A stretch of 6,919 nt of DNA, from contig CAYRIY010000146.1 of assembly GCA_964424335.1 (NCBI GenBank), positions 1 through 6,919 on the forward strand, written 5' to 3'. A program made the position numbers and the translations under genes. The notes under the pieces were generated by a model. That model searched no databases, had not been told where the DNA came from, and saw only the letters and a list, made by a program, of their open reading frames with translations. This DNA comes from CAYRIY01 sp964424335 (GTDB lineage: Bacteria; Bacillota; Limnochordia; DTU080; RSA5). This document shows positions 1-5,841 of the stretch, in pieces; the first letter of the stretch is position 1, and the number at the start of each line of letters is the position of its first letter.

Positions 1-25
1 GCGCATCTGGTAGGTTTAGGTTGAA

Positions 26-111
26 ACTCAGGGGAGCTCGTGACGGGCTGAGAGGGCGGATGATCCGCCGACCCTTGCACCTGATCCAGGTAATACTGGC
101 GCAGGAAGAGT
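26..111 (+). promoter_or_regulatory. TPP riboswitch aptamer (THI element)
   Basis: This leader RNA binds thiamine pyrophosphate and controls the operon downstream. The whole conserved fold can be drawn. P1 is ACUC 26-29 with GAGU 108-111, and P2 is AGGG 30-33 with CCCU 72-75. P3 is AGCUCG 35-40 with CGGGCU 44-49. The hallmark CUGAGA lies at 48-53, and an optional P3a stem pairs GGCGGA 55-60 with UCCGCC 64-69. P4 is CCUG 80-83 with CAGG 102-105, and P5 is CCAG 86-89 with CUGG 96-99. The conserved ACCUGAUC and UAAUAC segments are present. It lies 72 bases before a thiamine-binding protein gene, which agrees with the ligand. Only 25 bases precede it, so its promoter cannot be identified and may lie outside the window. 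Confidence 0.96.
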
Positions 112-119
112 CAAACACA

Positions 120-140
120 CGCGCGAAAAAAATACGCGCG
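120..140 (+). other. Small GC hairpin with A-rich loop between aptamer and expression platform
   Basis: CGCGCG (120-125) and CGCGCG (135-140) can form a 6-bp stem around a nine-base loop of mostly A (126-134). It sits between the TPP aptamer and the thiB hairpin. It may act as a spacer or pausing element, which is inference; it has no U-tract and is not a terminator on the + strand. Confidence 0.4.
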
Positions 141-150
141 GCCGTCACGG

Positions 151-182
151 AACCTCCCTGCATATCATGAGGGGGTTCTTTT
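151..182 (+). terminator. Riboswitch expression platform: intrinsic terminator and/or Shine-Dalgarno-sequestering hairpin
   Basis: AACC-U-CCCU (151-159) pairs with AGGG-GGUU (170-177), giving 8 bp with one bulged U. The stem can extend inward by CAU 161-163 with AUG 167-169. A U-rich run, UUCUUUU (176-182), follows directly, as in an intrinsic terminator. The 3' arm also contains the thiB Shine-Dalgarno, so the same stem could block translation. A competing pairing exists: GCAGGAAG (101-108, the P4/P1 3' side) can pair with CUCCCUGC (154-161) with one A-C mismatch, opening the hairpin when TPP is absent. Whether it acts on transcription, translation or both is not decided by the sequence. Confidence 0.7.
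169..175 (+). promoter_or_regulatory. thiB ribosome binding site
   Basis: GAGGGGG lies 8 bases before the ATG at 184 and decides that start. It is buried in the 3' arm of the expression-platform hairpin, so its accessibility should depend on the riboswitch state. Confidence 0.8.
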
Positions 183-183
183 C

Positions 184-1254
184 ATGTCCACCAGGTCGCA
201 TTTGGCCTCCCGGCGCTCGGTGCGGCTCGCCGTGTTTGCGGCGATCGCCGTGCTTTTTGCCCTGCATGCGCCGGGCGCACTGGCCCAAAACCAGCAACTC
301 GTCGTCTACACCTACGATTCGTTCGTCTCGTGGGGACCCGCCGAGGCCATCGAGTCCGGCTTTGAGGCCCTGCATCCAGGCGTCGACGTGGTTTTCGTCG
401 CTCCCGGCTCGAGCGGCGACGCCTTGGCCCGCCTCGTCACCGAAATCGAGACGGGCGGGACGACCGCCGACGTCTTTGTCGGCATCAGCGACACGCAGCT
501 CCCTCGAGCGCTTGGGCGCAATCTCTTTGCGCCGCTCGACCGAGATCTGCTCCCCAATTTGGCGGCGGTCCCATCGGAGCTGCAGTTTGACGATTCGGGG
601 CACGTGATCCCCATCGACGTCGGTTACATCACGCTCGTGTACGACAGCGAGCTCCTAAAGCCCGAGGAGGCCCCAAAGAGCCTCGAAGACCTTACCGATC
701 CTCGCTTTCGCAACAAGTTGATCGCGATCGATCCCCGCACCTCATCGGTCGGCCACGCATTCTTGATGTGGACGATCGCCGAGTACGGAGACCCCGGATT
801 CGTTCAGTACTGGGAGCGACTCTCCCCCAATCTGCTCACGATCACGGGCGGCTGGTCTGAGGCGTACAACTTCTTTACCGCCGGGGAGGCGCCGATGGTC
901 GTCTCCTACTCGACCGACACCGCCTACAGCGTCACCTACGAGGGGACCGACCGGTATCGAGTTCTCTTGATGGACGACCAAGGGTATCGCCAGATCGAGG
1001 GGGCCGGAATCGTCCGTGGATCGGACCAGATCGACCTCGCGCACGCATTCCTCGACTACCTTCTCTCCGTCGAGGTGCAGGAGCTGATCCCGCCGACCAA
1101 CTGGATGTTCCCGGTCAACCAGGATGCGGCGGTCCCCGATGAATGGGAGGCCTACGCAATCATCCCTGATGAAGCGGTACAACTGGCGCCTGAGCTCATC
1201 AGCGAAAACGAAGCCCGCTGGTTTAGGATGTGGGCCACGGCGATCGCCCGGTGA
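184..1254 (+). CDS. thiB: Thiamine ABC transporter, substrate-binding protein ThiB (TbpA)
   Basis: A 356-residue extracytoplasmic binding protein that captures thiamine (in the family also its phosphates) and delivers it to ThiP. Residues 1-34 are a signal peptide: a basic start, a hydrophobic core around 15-29 and an ALA cleavage site before Gln35. There is no lipobox cysteine. The mature N-terminus begins with the YTYDSF motif (42-47) and WGP (50-52). DPRTS starts at Asp183, GWSEAY is at 223-228 and NWMFPV begins at Asn306. These are the segments shared with E. coli TbpA, where conserved aromatics line the thiamine pocket. The ATG at 184 is chosen for its GAGGGGG site 8 bases upstream. It is first in the operon, directly under the TPP riboswitch, and overlaps thiP by GTGA. 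Generic Fe3+-type binding proteins are relatives, but the motifs and the riboswitch favour thiamine. An Arg-Arg pair at 10-11 is only weakly Tat-like. Confidence 0.94.
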   Translation: MSTRSHLASRRSVRLAVFAAIAVLFALHAPGALAQNQQLVVYTYDSFVSWGPAEAIESGFEALHPGVDVVFVAPGSSGDALARLVTEIETGGTTADVFVGISDTQLPRALGRNLFAPLDRDLLPNLAAVPSELQFDDSGHVIPIDVGYITLVYDSELLKPEEAPKSLEDLTDPRFRNKLIAIDPRTSSVGHAFLMWTIAEYGDPGFVQYWERLSPNLLTITGGWSEAYNFFTAGEAPMVVSYSTDTAYSVTYEGTDRYRVLLMDDQGYRQIEGAGIVRGSDQIDLAHAFLDYLLSVEVQELIPPTNWMFPVNQDAAVPDEWEAYAIIPDEAVQLAPELISENEARWFRMWATAIAR

Positions 1255-2975
1255 GTGCGAGCCCCGTCGGCCCGGCGATGCCCGGGGTCGGACGCCGAAG
1301 CGTGAGGGGCCGTCCCTTTAGAGGGACGACCCCTTGGCTCCTCATGGGCGTTCCGGCCCTGTTTCTTGCTGCCTTCTTTTACCTCCCGATCGCCGAGGCG
1401 CTTGCCAGAGGGTTTCGGGGGGCAGAAGGCGGCGTTTCGCTCCAAACGGCCGTTGATCTCCTCAAAGATCCGTACATACAGAGGTTGATTCGCTTCACGG
1501 CGCTGCAAGCTGCTGCGTCCAGCGTTTTGAGCGCGCTCCTCGGCGTGCCGCTGGCGTACATTCTCGCCCGGACAGAGTTTCCCGGTCGGCGGTTTGCGAG
1601 CGCCTTAGCCATGCTGCCCTTTGTCCTGCCGAGCATCACGGTCGCCCTTGGTTTCTTGTTGATGTTTGGAACGAACGGCTGGCTGAACCAACTCTTGCGC
1701 AGCGCGTTCGGCGTCGAGGTGCGCGTCCTTCACTCGATCTGGGCGATCCTGCTCGCCCACGCCTTTTACAACGCGCCGGTCGTCGCCCGCATGACGCAAA
1801 GCGCCTGGGAGCAGATCGACCCAAGGCTCGAGGAGAGCGCACGCTCGCTCGGCGCAAGCCCGCTTCGCGCCTTTCGAGACGTGACGCTTCCCGCCACGCT
1901 TTCAGGCCTTGCGGGCGGCGCGGCGCTTGCCTTCATCTACTCGTTCATGAGCTTTCCCATCGTGCTGGCACTTGGCGGAGCTCGATATGCCACGCTCGAA
2001 GTCGAGATCTTCACCAACGTACAGGTCTTGTGGGACTGGGAGACAGGCGCCGCGCTCGCTGCGATCCAGGCGGCCCTCTCGCTGGGATTTGTCTACTTCG
2101 TGCTCAGGCTGCAGCGAGACCCGACCGCCTTTGGGGGCCGCTCGTCCGGGGCACGAAGGCAGCCGCTCTTTGGCCGCCCGACGATCGGCAGACTGCTCGC
2201 GTGGGTGTTCATCGCGCTCATCGCTTTGTTTTTCATCGGCCCGATCGCGTCGATCGCCCTTCACGCGTTCACGGACGCACACGGCGGATTCTCCCTCGAC
2301 GGTTTTGGCCGTATCTTTTCGTCGCAGCACAGCGCTTTGATCGGCAATTCGCCGGCGGGTTCCGTCGCTACCAGCCTGTACTTCGGCGCCACGGCCGCAT
2401 CCATCGCGCTCATCGTCGGAACGGCGTTTACCTACGGCCATCTCCGAGGCCCTTGGCGCGGGAACGTGTGGGTGGAGACGCTCGCACTCGCCCCGCTCGT
2501 CGTCTCCTCCGTCGCCCTCGGTTTTGGCGTCCTGCTCGCATTTGCCAAAGCGCCCTTTGCCTCGATCCCGCCCGACTGGCGAATTATCCTCGTCCACTCG
2601 GTCCTCGCCTTTCCGTTTGTCGTGCGGGCCGCCCGTCCGGTGCTCGGCGGCCTCGATCCAAGCCTCGGAGAGGCGGCACGAACCCTCGGCGCACGGCCCC
2701 TGCGCGCGTTTTTAGGCGTCGAGCTGCCGCTCGCGGCAGGCGGCATTTTCGTCGCCTACGCCCTCGCCTTCGGCTTGAGTGTAGGCGAGATGAGCGCTAC
2801 GATGATGCTGGCAAGGCCCGGACTCGTGACCATGCCCGTCAGCGTCTATCGATTTCTCGCCGCCCGCGACTTTCAATCGGCGAGTGCGATGGCCTTGGTG
2901 CTGGCCTTAGTGTGCGGGGGCGTCTTTGTCGCCGTCGAATGGGCGTCCCGATCGATTCGCCGGGAGCGGTCTTAG
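1251..2975 (+). CDS. thiP: Thiamine ABC transporter, fused two-domain permease ThiP
   Basis: A 574-residue inner-membrane permease forming the whole translocation channel in one chain. About 12 hydrophobic segments can be counted, six per half. Each half has an EAA loop that docks the ATPase: EESARSLGAS from about residue 194, and GEAARTLGAR from about residue 473. This duplicated layout is that of ThiP and the ferric-iron FbpB permeases; E. coli ThiP is slightly shorter (536). I chose the GTG at 1251 because it overlaps the thiB stop as GTGA, the usual sign of translational coupling; no good ribosome binding site stands before it. Other in-frame starts are a GTG at 1230 inside thiB and an ATG at 1278, neither with a better site. 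Thiamine specificity rests on ThiB and the riboswitch, since the permease alone would not separate thiamine from iron transport. Confidence 0.92.
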   Translation: MSASPVGPAMPGVGRRSVRGRPFRGTTPWLLMGVPALFLAAFFYLPIAEALARGFRGAEGGVSLQTAVDLLKDPYIQRLIRFTALQAAASSVLSALLGVPLAYILARTEFPGRRFASALAMLPFVLPSITVALGFLLMFGTNGWLNQLLRSAFGVEVRVLHSIWAILLAHAFYNAPVVARMTQSAWEQIDPRLEESARSLGASPLRAFRDVTLPATLSGLAGGAALAFIYSFMSFPIVLALGGARYATLEVEIFTNVQVLWDWETGAALAAIQAALSLGFVYFVLRLQRDPTAFGGRSSGARRQPLFGRPTIGRLLAWVFIALIALFFIGPIASIALHAFTDAHGGFSLDGFGRIFSSQHSALIGNSPAGSVATSLYFGATAASIALIVGTAFTYGHLRGPWRGNVWVETLALAPLVVSSVALGFGVLLAFAKAPFASIPPDWRIILVHSVLAFPFVVRAARPVLGGLDPSLGEAARTLGARPLRAFLGVELPLAAGGIFVAYALAFGLSVGEMSATMMLARPGLVTMPVSVYRFLAARDFQSASAMALVLALVCGGVFVAVEWASRSIRRERS

Positions 2976-2990
2976 AGGCGTTGCTCGAAA

Positions 2991-2997
2991 GTGGGAG
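2991..2997 (+). promoter_or_regulatory. thiQ ribosome binding site
   Basis: GTGGGAG ends directly before an in-frame ATG (2998) but 6 bases before a GTG (3004). The spacing therefore favours the GTG as the thiQ start; the two options differ by two residues. Confidence 0.55.
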
Positions 2998-3003
2998 ATG
3001 TTC

Positions 3004-4083
3004 GTGAGCGTTCGTGTGGTCGAAATTACGAAGCGGTTTGGGTCGGTGACGGCCGTCGACCGCGTCGATCTCATTGTCGAGGCAGGCGAGCTCCTTGCCG
3101 TCGTCGGACCTTCCGGGTGCGGCAAGACGACGTTGATCCGCATGATTGCGGGACTCGAAAAACCGGACGCCGGCAAGGTGATCATCAATGGCCGTGACGC
3201 GACGGCGCTGCCTCCGGAACGCCGCAACGTGAGCATCGTCTTTCAAAACTACGCCCTGTTTCCACACATGAACGTAGCGGAAAACGTCGCCTACGGGCTC
3301 AAGATGCGTTCCGTCGCCCGGCCCGAGCAGGCGCGCGCCGTGGATGAGGCGCTCGAGCTCATCGGTCTCTCGGACCTTCGCCGCCGCAGGCCGGACGAGC
3401 TCAGCGCCGGCCAGCAGCAGCGGGTGGCCCTGGCACGGGCGCTCGCGCCACGGCCGCAGACGCTCCTGCTCGACGAGCCCCTTTCTGCGCTCGACGCGGA
3501 TTTGCGCGAGCGCCTTCGCCTGGAAATCCGGCGCATTCAGCGAGAGCTTGGCATCACGACGATCCTCGTCACGCACGACCAAGACGAGGCGCTTGGAATC
3601 GCAGACCGCGTGGCCGTGATGAACGCGGGGATGCTCGTTCAAATAGGCGATCCGTGGCAAGTATACGACGCGCCTATCTCTGCATTTGTGGCGCGCTTCA
3701 TCGGAAAAGGCAATTTTATCGAGGCTGAAATCGGGCCGGAGGGCGCCCGACTCGGCTCGCTCGGACTTGTCCCCCGCCATAGCCTCCCGCAAGGGGTCGC
3801 GCCGGGCAGAGCCAATGCATTCATTCGTCCCGAATCCATCCAATTTAGTGGACCGCTCGACGACGAGGATGCGCCGGCGTACGACGTTCCCCAAAGCGTT
3901 GCGGCAGAAGCAATCTTGGATGACGTGACCTTTATGGGCCACGTGTGCGCGCTCCACCTCAGAGCCGAGGGACATTCGCTTCTGGTCACGGCCCCCGGCC
4001 ACGAGGCGCCGCGCCTTGCCGGTGCGCTTGGGCGCCCTTTTCGCCTGTTCTTGCCCTTTAATGCGCTGAGGTGGCTAAGGTAA
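3004..4083 (+). CDS. thiQ: Thiamine ABC transporter, ATP-binding protein ThiQ (long form with C-terminal TOBE-like region)
   Basis: The cytoplasmic ATPase that powers ThiBP, 359 residues from the GTG at 3004. All nucleotide-binding motifs are intact. Walker A GPSGCGKTT is at 35-43, the Q-loop Gln is at 81 (FQNYALFPHMN) and the signature LSAGQQQR is at 133-140. Walker B LLLDEP has Asp157 and catalytic Glu158, the D-loop SALD follows at 161-164, and the switch His191 lies in VTHDQDEAL. After about residue 235 a roughly 120-residue tail, with a segment like IRPESIQF, looks like the TOBE domain of PotA/FbpC/MalK-type ATPases. E. coli ThiQ is only about 232 residues and lacks it. The name thus comes from the operon (28 bases after thiP, under the TPP riboswitch), while the protein itself resembles the polyamine/iron ATPase group. 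A start upstream (TTG 2926 or ATG 2998) is possible. Confidence 0.88.
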   Translation: MSVRVVEITKRFGSVTAVDRVDLIVEAGELLAVVGPSGCGKTTLIRMIAGLEKPDAGKVIINGRDATALPPERRNVSIVFQNYALFPHMNVAENVAYGLKMRSVARPEQARAVDEALELIGLSDLRRRRPDELSAGQQQRVALARALAPRPQTLLLDEPLSALDADLRERLRLEIRRIQRELGITTILVTHDQDEALGIADRVAVMNAGMLVQIGDPWQVYDAPISAFVARFIGKGNFIEAEIGPEGARLGSLGLVPRHSLPQGVAPGRANAFIRPESIQFSGPLDDEDAPAYDVPQSVAAEAILDDVTFMGHVCALHLRAEGHSLLVTAPGHEAPRLAGALGRPFRLFLPFNALRWLR

Positions 4084-4106
4084 CCGACGCCGCTCGGCAT
4101 GGTTAC
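4080..4106 (+). terminator. Inverted repeat after thiQ, probable terminator cut by the gap
   Basis: GTAACC (4080-4085) is an exact inverted repeat of GGTTAC (4101-4106), with an inner GCC (4089-4091) pairing GGC (4096-4098) around a four-base loop. The repeat starts at the thiQ stop codon and its last base touches the first N. Any U-tract would lie inside the gap, so the terminator role is inferred from position and structure. Confidence 0.45.
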
Positions 4107-4206
4107 NNNNNNNNNNNNNNNNNNNNNNNNNNNNNNNNNNNNNNNNNNNNNNNNNNNNNNNNNNNNNNNNNNNNNNNNNNNNNNNNNNNNNNNNNNNNNN
4201 NNNNNN
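4107..4206. other. Assembly gap of 100 N
   Basis: Exactly 100 undetermined bases, a common placeholder for a gap of unknown size between contigs. It separates the + strand thiBPQ operon from the - strand Rieske/amidohydrolase block, so the true distance and any gene inside are unknown. Open frames drawn through the Ns have no meaning. Confidence 0.95.
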
Positions 4207-4613
4207 TACACGTGCACGACCACGTTGCCGCGCTCGACGGTCACAGGATAGCTTTCCGCTTTTGGCCACTCATCGTCGTCCTCAGGCTCGATCGTCACGT
4301 CGTAGGCGCGGACGCGACACTTGAAGGGATCGTAAATTGACTGGCCGTTTGTGATGTCAAACTCCCAGCCGTGCCACGGGCACCGCAATATTTCACCGTC
4401 TCGGGCCCAGATGTACTCCCCAGGCTGAGATGGCAGCGTCGTCCCCGTGATCTCCCCCTGGCAGAGCGGAGCTCCCTGGTGCGGACAGCGATTGCGCAGC
4501 GCGTAAAACGTTCCTTTGACATTGAATACCCCGATGCTGCGACCTGCGACCTCGACGATCTTGCACTCGCCGACGGGAAAGTCGGCCACTTTTCCAACGA
4601 CGTGCTTTGCCAT
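4207..4613 (-). CDS. Rieske [2Fe-2S] ferredoxin-like protein (3' end at gap)
   Basis: A small cytoplasmic iron-sulfur protein, 135 residues visible, that would pass electrons to an oxygenase or reductase. The Rieske ligands are all present: Cys43 and His45 (CPHQGAPL), then Cys78 and His81 (CPWHGWEF). This is the C-x-H...C-x-x-H pattern of stand-alone ferredoxins such as BphF and NirD-like proteins. There is no membrane anchor and no catalytic oxygenase domain. The ATG at 4613 is chosen because GGGGGA (4626-4621) precedes it by 7 bases; an upstream GTG-type extension to 4646 is less likely. The visible end, VERGNVVVHV, looks like the natural end of such a domain. The next codon is T-A-N, so it is a stop or a Tyr. 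It lies 46 bases after the amidohydrolase, probably in the same transcript. No partner oxygenase is visible; one could be in or beyond the gap. Confidence 0.9.
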
Positions 4614-4620
4614 GCAAACG

Positions 4621-4626
4621 TCCCCC
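4621..4626 (-). promoter_or_regulatory. Ribosome binding site of the Rieske gene
   Basis: GGGGGA on the minus strand lies 7 bases before the ATG at 4613. It supports that start over the upstream in-frame alternative. Confidence 0.65.
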
Positions 4627-4659
4627 ATTCTCACGTGATGCGTCAATCGCCGACTGCCG

Positions 4660-5712
4660 CTATAATCCGTAGAGCTCCTTCGCGTTGCGGTAGTAGATCC
4701 GCTCCTTCATCGCCTCGGGCATTGGCGGGAAGGCGTCGGTCGGCGAGTCGAAGTCCCAATGGGGGTAGTCGCTCGAGAACATCAGGATGTTTTCGGCGTC
4801 GATCATGTCAAACATTTGGAGCAGGTGCTTGCGGTCTTCAGGCTCCTCGATCGGCTGCGTGGTAAAGCGCATGTGCTCCCGCACATAGGCGCTTGGAAGC
4901 CGCTTGAGCCATGGAGTCTGCACGCGCAGGGCCTTGTAATTTTTGTCGAGCCGCCACAGTAATGGCGCGAGCCAGCAAACGCCGCCCTCCACCATCACAA
5001 ACCTGAGGTTTGGAAACTTCTCGAATACACCTTCGCACACGAGGCTCACAAGGTGCGTCATGTACGTTTGGGAAAGGTTGGTGTGCCACTCGATATAGTA
5101 GGACGGGTGCCCGACGGCGGTCGGCGCCGACCCGATCCCTGAGCCCTCGGCCCCCGGATGGAGCGCGATCGGAAGCCCCTTGCGCTCGGCCGCCTCGTAG
5201 ATGGGATGGTAAAAGGATTGCCCGTACGGAAAGCGCGCCGCGCCGGTCATCACGACCTCCACCATGTCCGGATGATCCCCGAGCCGCTCGATCTCGCGCA
5301 CGGCCGAAGGCGGGTCTTGGGGCGCCACGAGGATGGCTCCTTTGAACTGGGGATACGGCTCGAGCCACCGCTCGATCAGCCAATCGTTGTGGGCTGAGCA
5401 TATCGCCGCCGCATACCCGGGGTCCGGATGCACGCCCATTCGCAGGAGCGTCGCGTGGATGAGGATGGCGTATTCGATGTTGTAGGGCTCGATGAGCTGC
5501 TCGATGATGAACTCAGGATCGGATCCGGCCGGCCCGCCGGCAGGAGGGTTGGCATCACGCCTCGTCCCGCCGATCGGGTTGCGGTAGCCATGCACCGCGG
5601 TGTCGACGCCGCTTTGTGCGACCAAAGTGCGGAACGGCTCCTTTAAATAGGGCAACAGGTCAGCGGTCTTGCGCCATGTGGGATGCACGTCGCAATCAAT
5701 CACTTTGTTCAA
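4660..5712 (-). CDS. Amidohydrolase_2 family (ACMSD-like) metal-dependent hydrolase or decarboxylase
   Basis: A 350-residue soluble TIM-barrel enzyme of the amidohydrolase superfamily, whose members decarboxylate or hydrolyse cyclic and aromatic acids with a divalent metal. The N-terminal metal motif is Asp8-Val-His10 (DCDVHP), in place of the more usual HxH. A second metal-type histidine is His185 in ALHPGAEG. His210 (EWHTN) and Glu242 (VEGGVCW) are conserved-looking, and the late catalytic aspartate is Asp315 in FSSDYPHWDFDSP. Length is normal for the family (about 330-400). The start is TTG 5712: GAGGTGATCC (5728-5719), a perfect complement of the usual 16S 3' end, stands before it, while the next in-frame start (GTG 5703) is too far from that site. 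It heads a probable operon with the Rieske gene and has its own promoter at 5794-5765. The substrate is unknown; an o-pyrocatechuate-type decarboxylase or a lactone or amide hydrolase is possible. Confidence 0.9.
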   Translation of the reverse strand: MNKVIDCDVHPTWRKTADLLPYLKEPFRTLVAQSGVDTAVHGYRNPIGGTRRDANPPAGGPAGSDPEFIIEQLIEPYNIEYAILIHATLLRMGVHPDPGYAAAICSAHNDWLIERWLEPYPQFKGAILVAPQDPPSAVREIERLGDHPDMVEVVMTGAARFPYGQSFYHPIYEAAERKGLPIALHPGAEGSGIGSAPTAVGHPSYYIEWHTNLSQTYMTHLVSLVCEGVFEKFPNLRFVMVEGGVCWLAPLLWRLDKNYKALRVQTPWLKRLPSAYVREHMRFTTQPIEEPEDRKHLLQMFDMIDAENILMFSSDYPHWDFDSPTDAFPPMPEAMKERIYYRNAKELYGL

Positions 5713-5718
5713 CTTAAC

Positions 5719-5728
5719 GGATCACCTC
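5719..5728 (-). promoter_or_regulatory. Ribosome binding site of the amidohydrolase gene
   Basis: GAGGTGATCC on the minus strand matches the complement of the conserved 16S rRNA end over 10 bases. Its GAGGTG core lies 10 bases before the TTG at 5712, which settles this non-ATG start. Confidence 0.85.
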
Positions 5729-5742
5729 AGGAAGGAGCGAAA

Positions 5743-5779
5743 AACCCAACCACGTTTTGGTTTGATTATAGGTTGGATT
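5743..5779 (-). repeat. Inverted repeat spanning the promoter -10 region; possible operator or araC terminator
   Basis: On the minus strand AATCCAACC (5779-5771) faces GGTTGGGTT (5751-5743) across 19 bases. In RNA all nine pairs form, counting one U-G. Five Us follow at the 3' side (5744-5740), so in transcripts reading through from araC it could act as a weak intrinsic terminator. The local promoter starts inside the loop, so its own transcript lacks the first arm. As DNA it could equally be an operator around the -10 box. Its role is undecided. Confidence 0.4.
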
Positions 5780-5785
5780 TGGTTT
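5756..5785 (-). repeat. Direct repeat of 8 bp at 22-bp spacing in the amidohydrolase promoter
   Basis: AAACCAAA occurs on the minus strand at 5785-5778 and again at 5763-5756, a step of 22 bases or about two helical turns. This is the spacing typical of paired AraC-family half-sites. One copy lies in the spacer between -35 and -10, the other between the -10 box and the likely start of transcription. Binding there would more easily block than activate the promoter. The link to the neighbouring AraC protein is inference. Confidence 0.4.
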
Positions 5786-5794
5786 ATCCGTCAA
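5765..5794 (-). promoter_or_regulatory. Housekeeping-type promoter of the amidohydrolase-Rieske operon
   Basis: On the minus strand the -35 box is TTGACG (5794-5789) and the -10 box is TATAAT (5770-5765), separated by 18 bases. One -35 base differs from consensus, and the spacer is one base above the optimum. Transcription should begin near 5758, giving a leader of about 45 bases with a strong ribosome binding site. Repeats overlap both elements, suggesting control by a bound regulator. Confidence 0.75.
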
Positions 5795-5841
5795 CCACAG
5801 CCAACACCCCCCCTGTGGGTCATAGCAGGTTGGGGGGCGCC

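Noticed and set aside
1..25. Promoter of the thiBPQ operon
   Set aside because: Only 25 bases precede the riboswitch and no -35/-10 pair is visible in them; the promoter is probably outside the window.
2030..3007. Long + strand open frame of 325 codons overlapping thiP
   Set aside because: Its translation is rich in Arg and low in complexity with no domain, while the thiP frame shows membrane segments and two EAA loops. It is a GC-driven shadow.
2839..4002. Long minus-strand frame opposite thiQ
   Set aside because: It lies entirely antisense to thiQ and the end of thiP, has no recognisable domain, and arises from high-GC codon bias.
3639..4646. Open frame on the minus strand joining the Rieske protein to a long tail across the Ns
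   Set aside because: The frame crosses 100 undetermined bases and then runs antisense to thiQ, which has full ABC motifs. Only the part from 4613 to the gap is real.
5807..5837. C-run (5807-5813) and G-run (5832-5837) just after the araC stop, considered as a terminator
   Set aside because: The runs can pair but the loop is long and no U-tract follows on the minus strand. The 5779-5743 inverted repeat is the better candidate.
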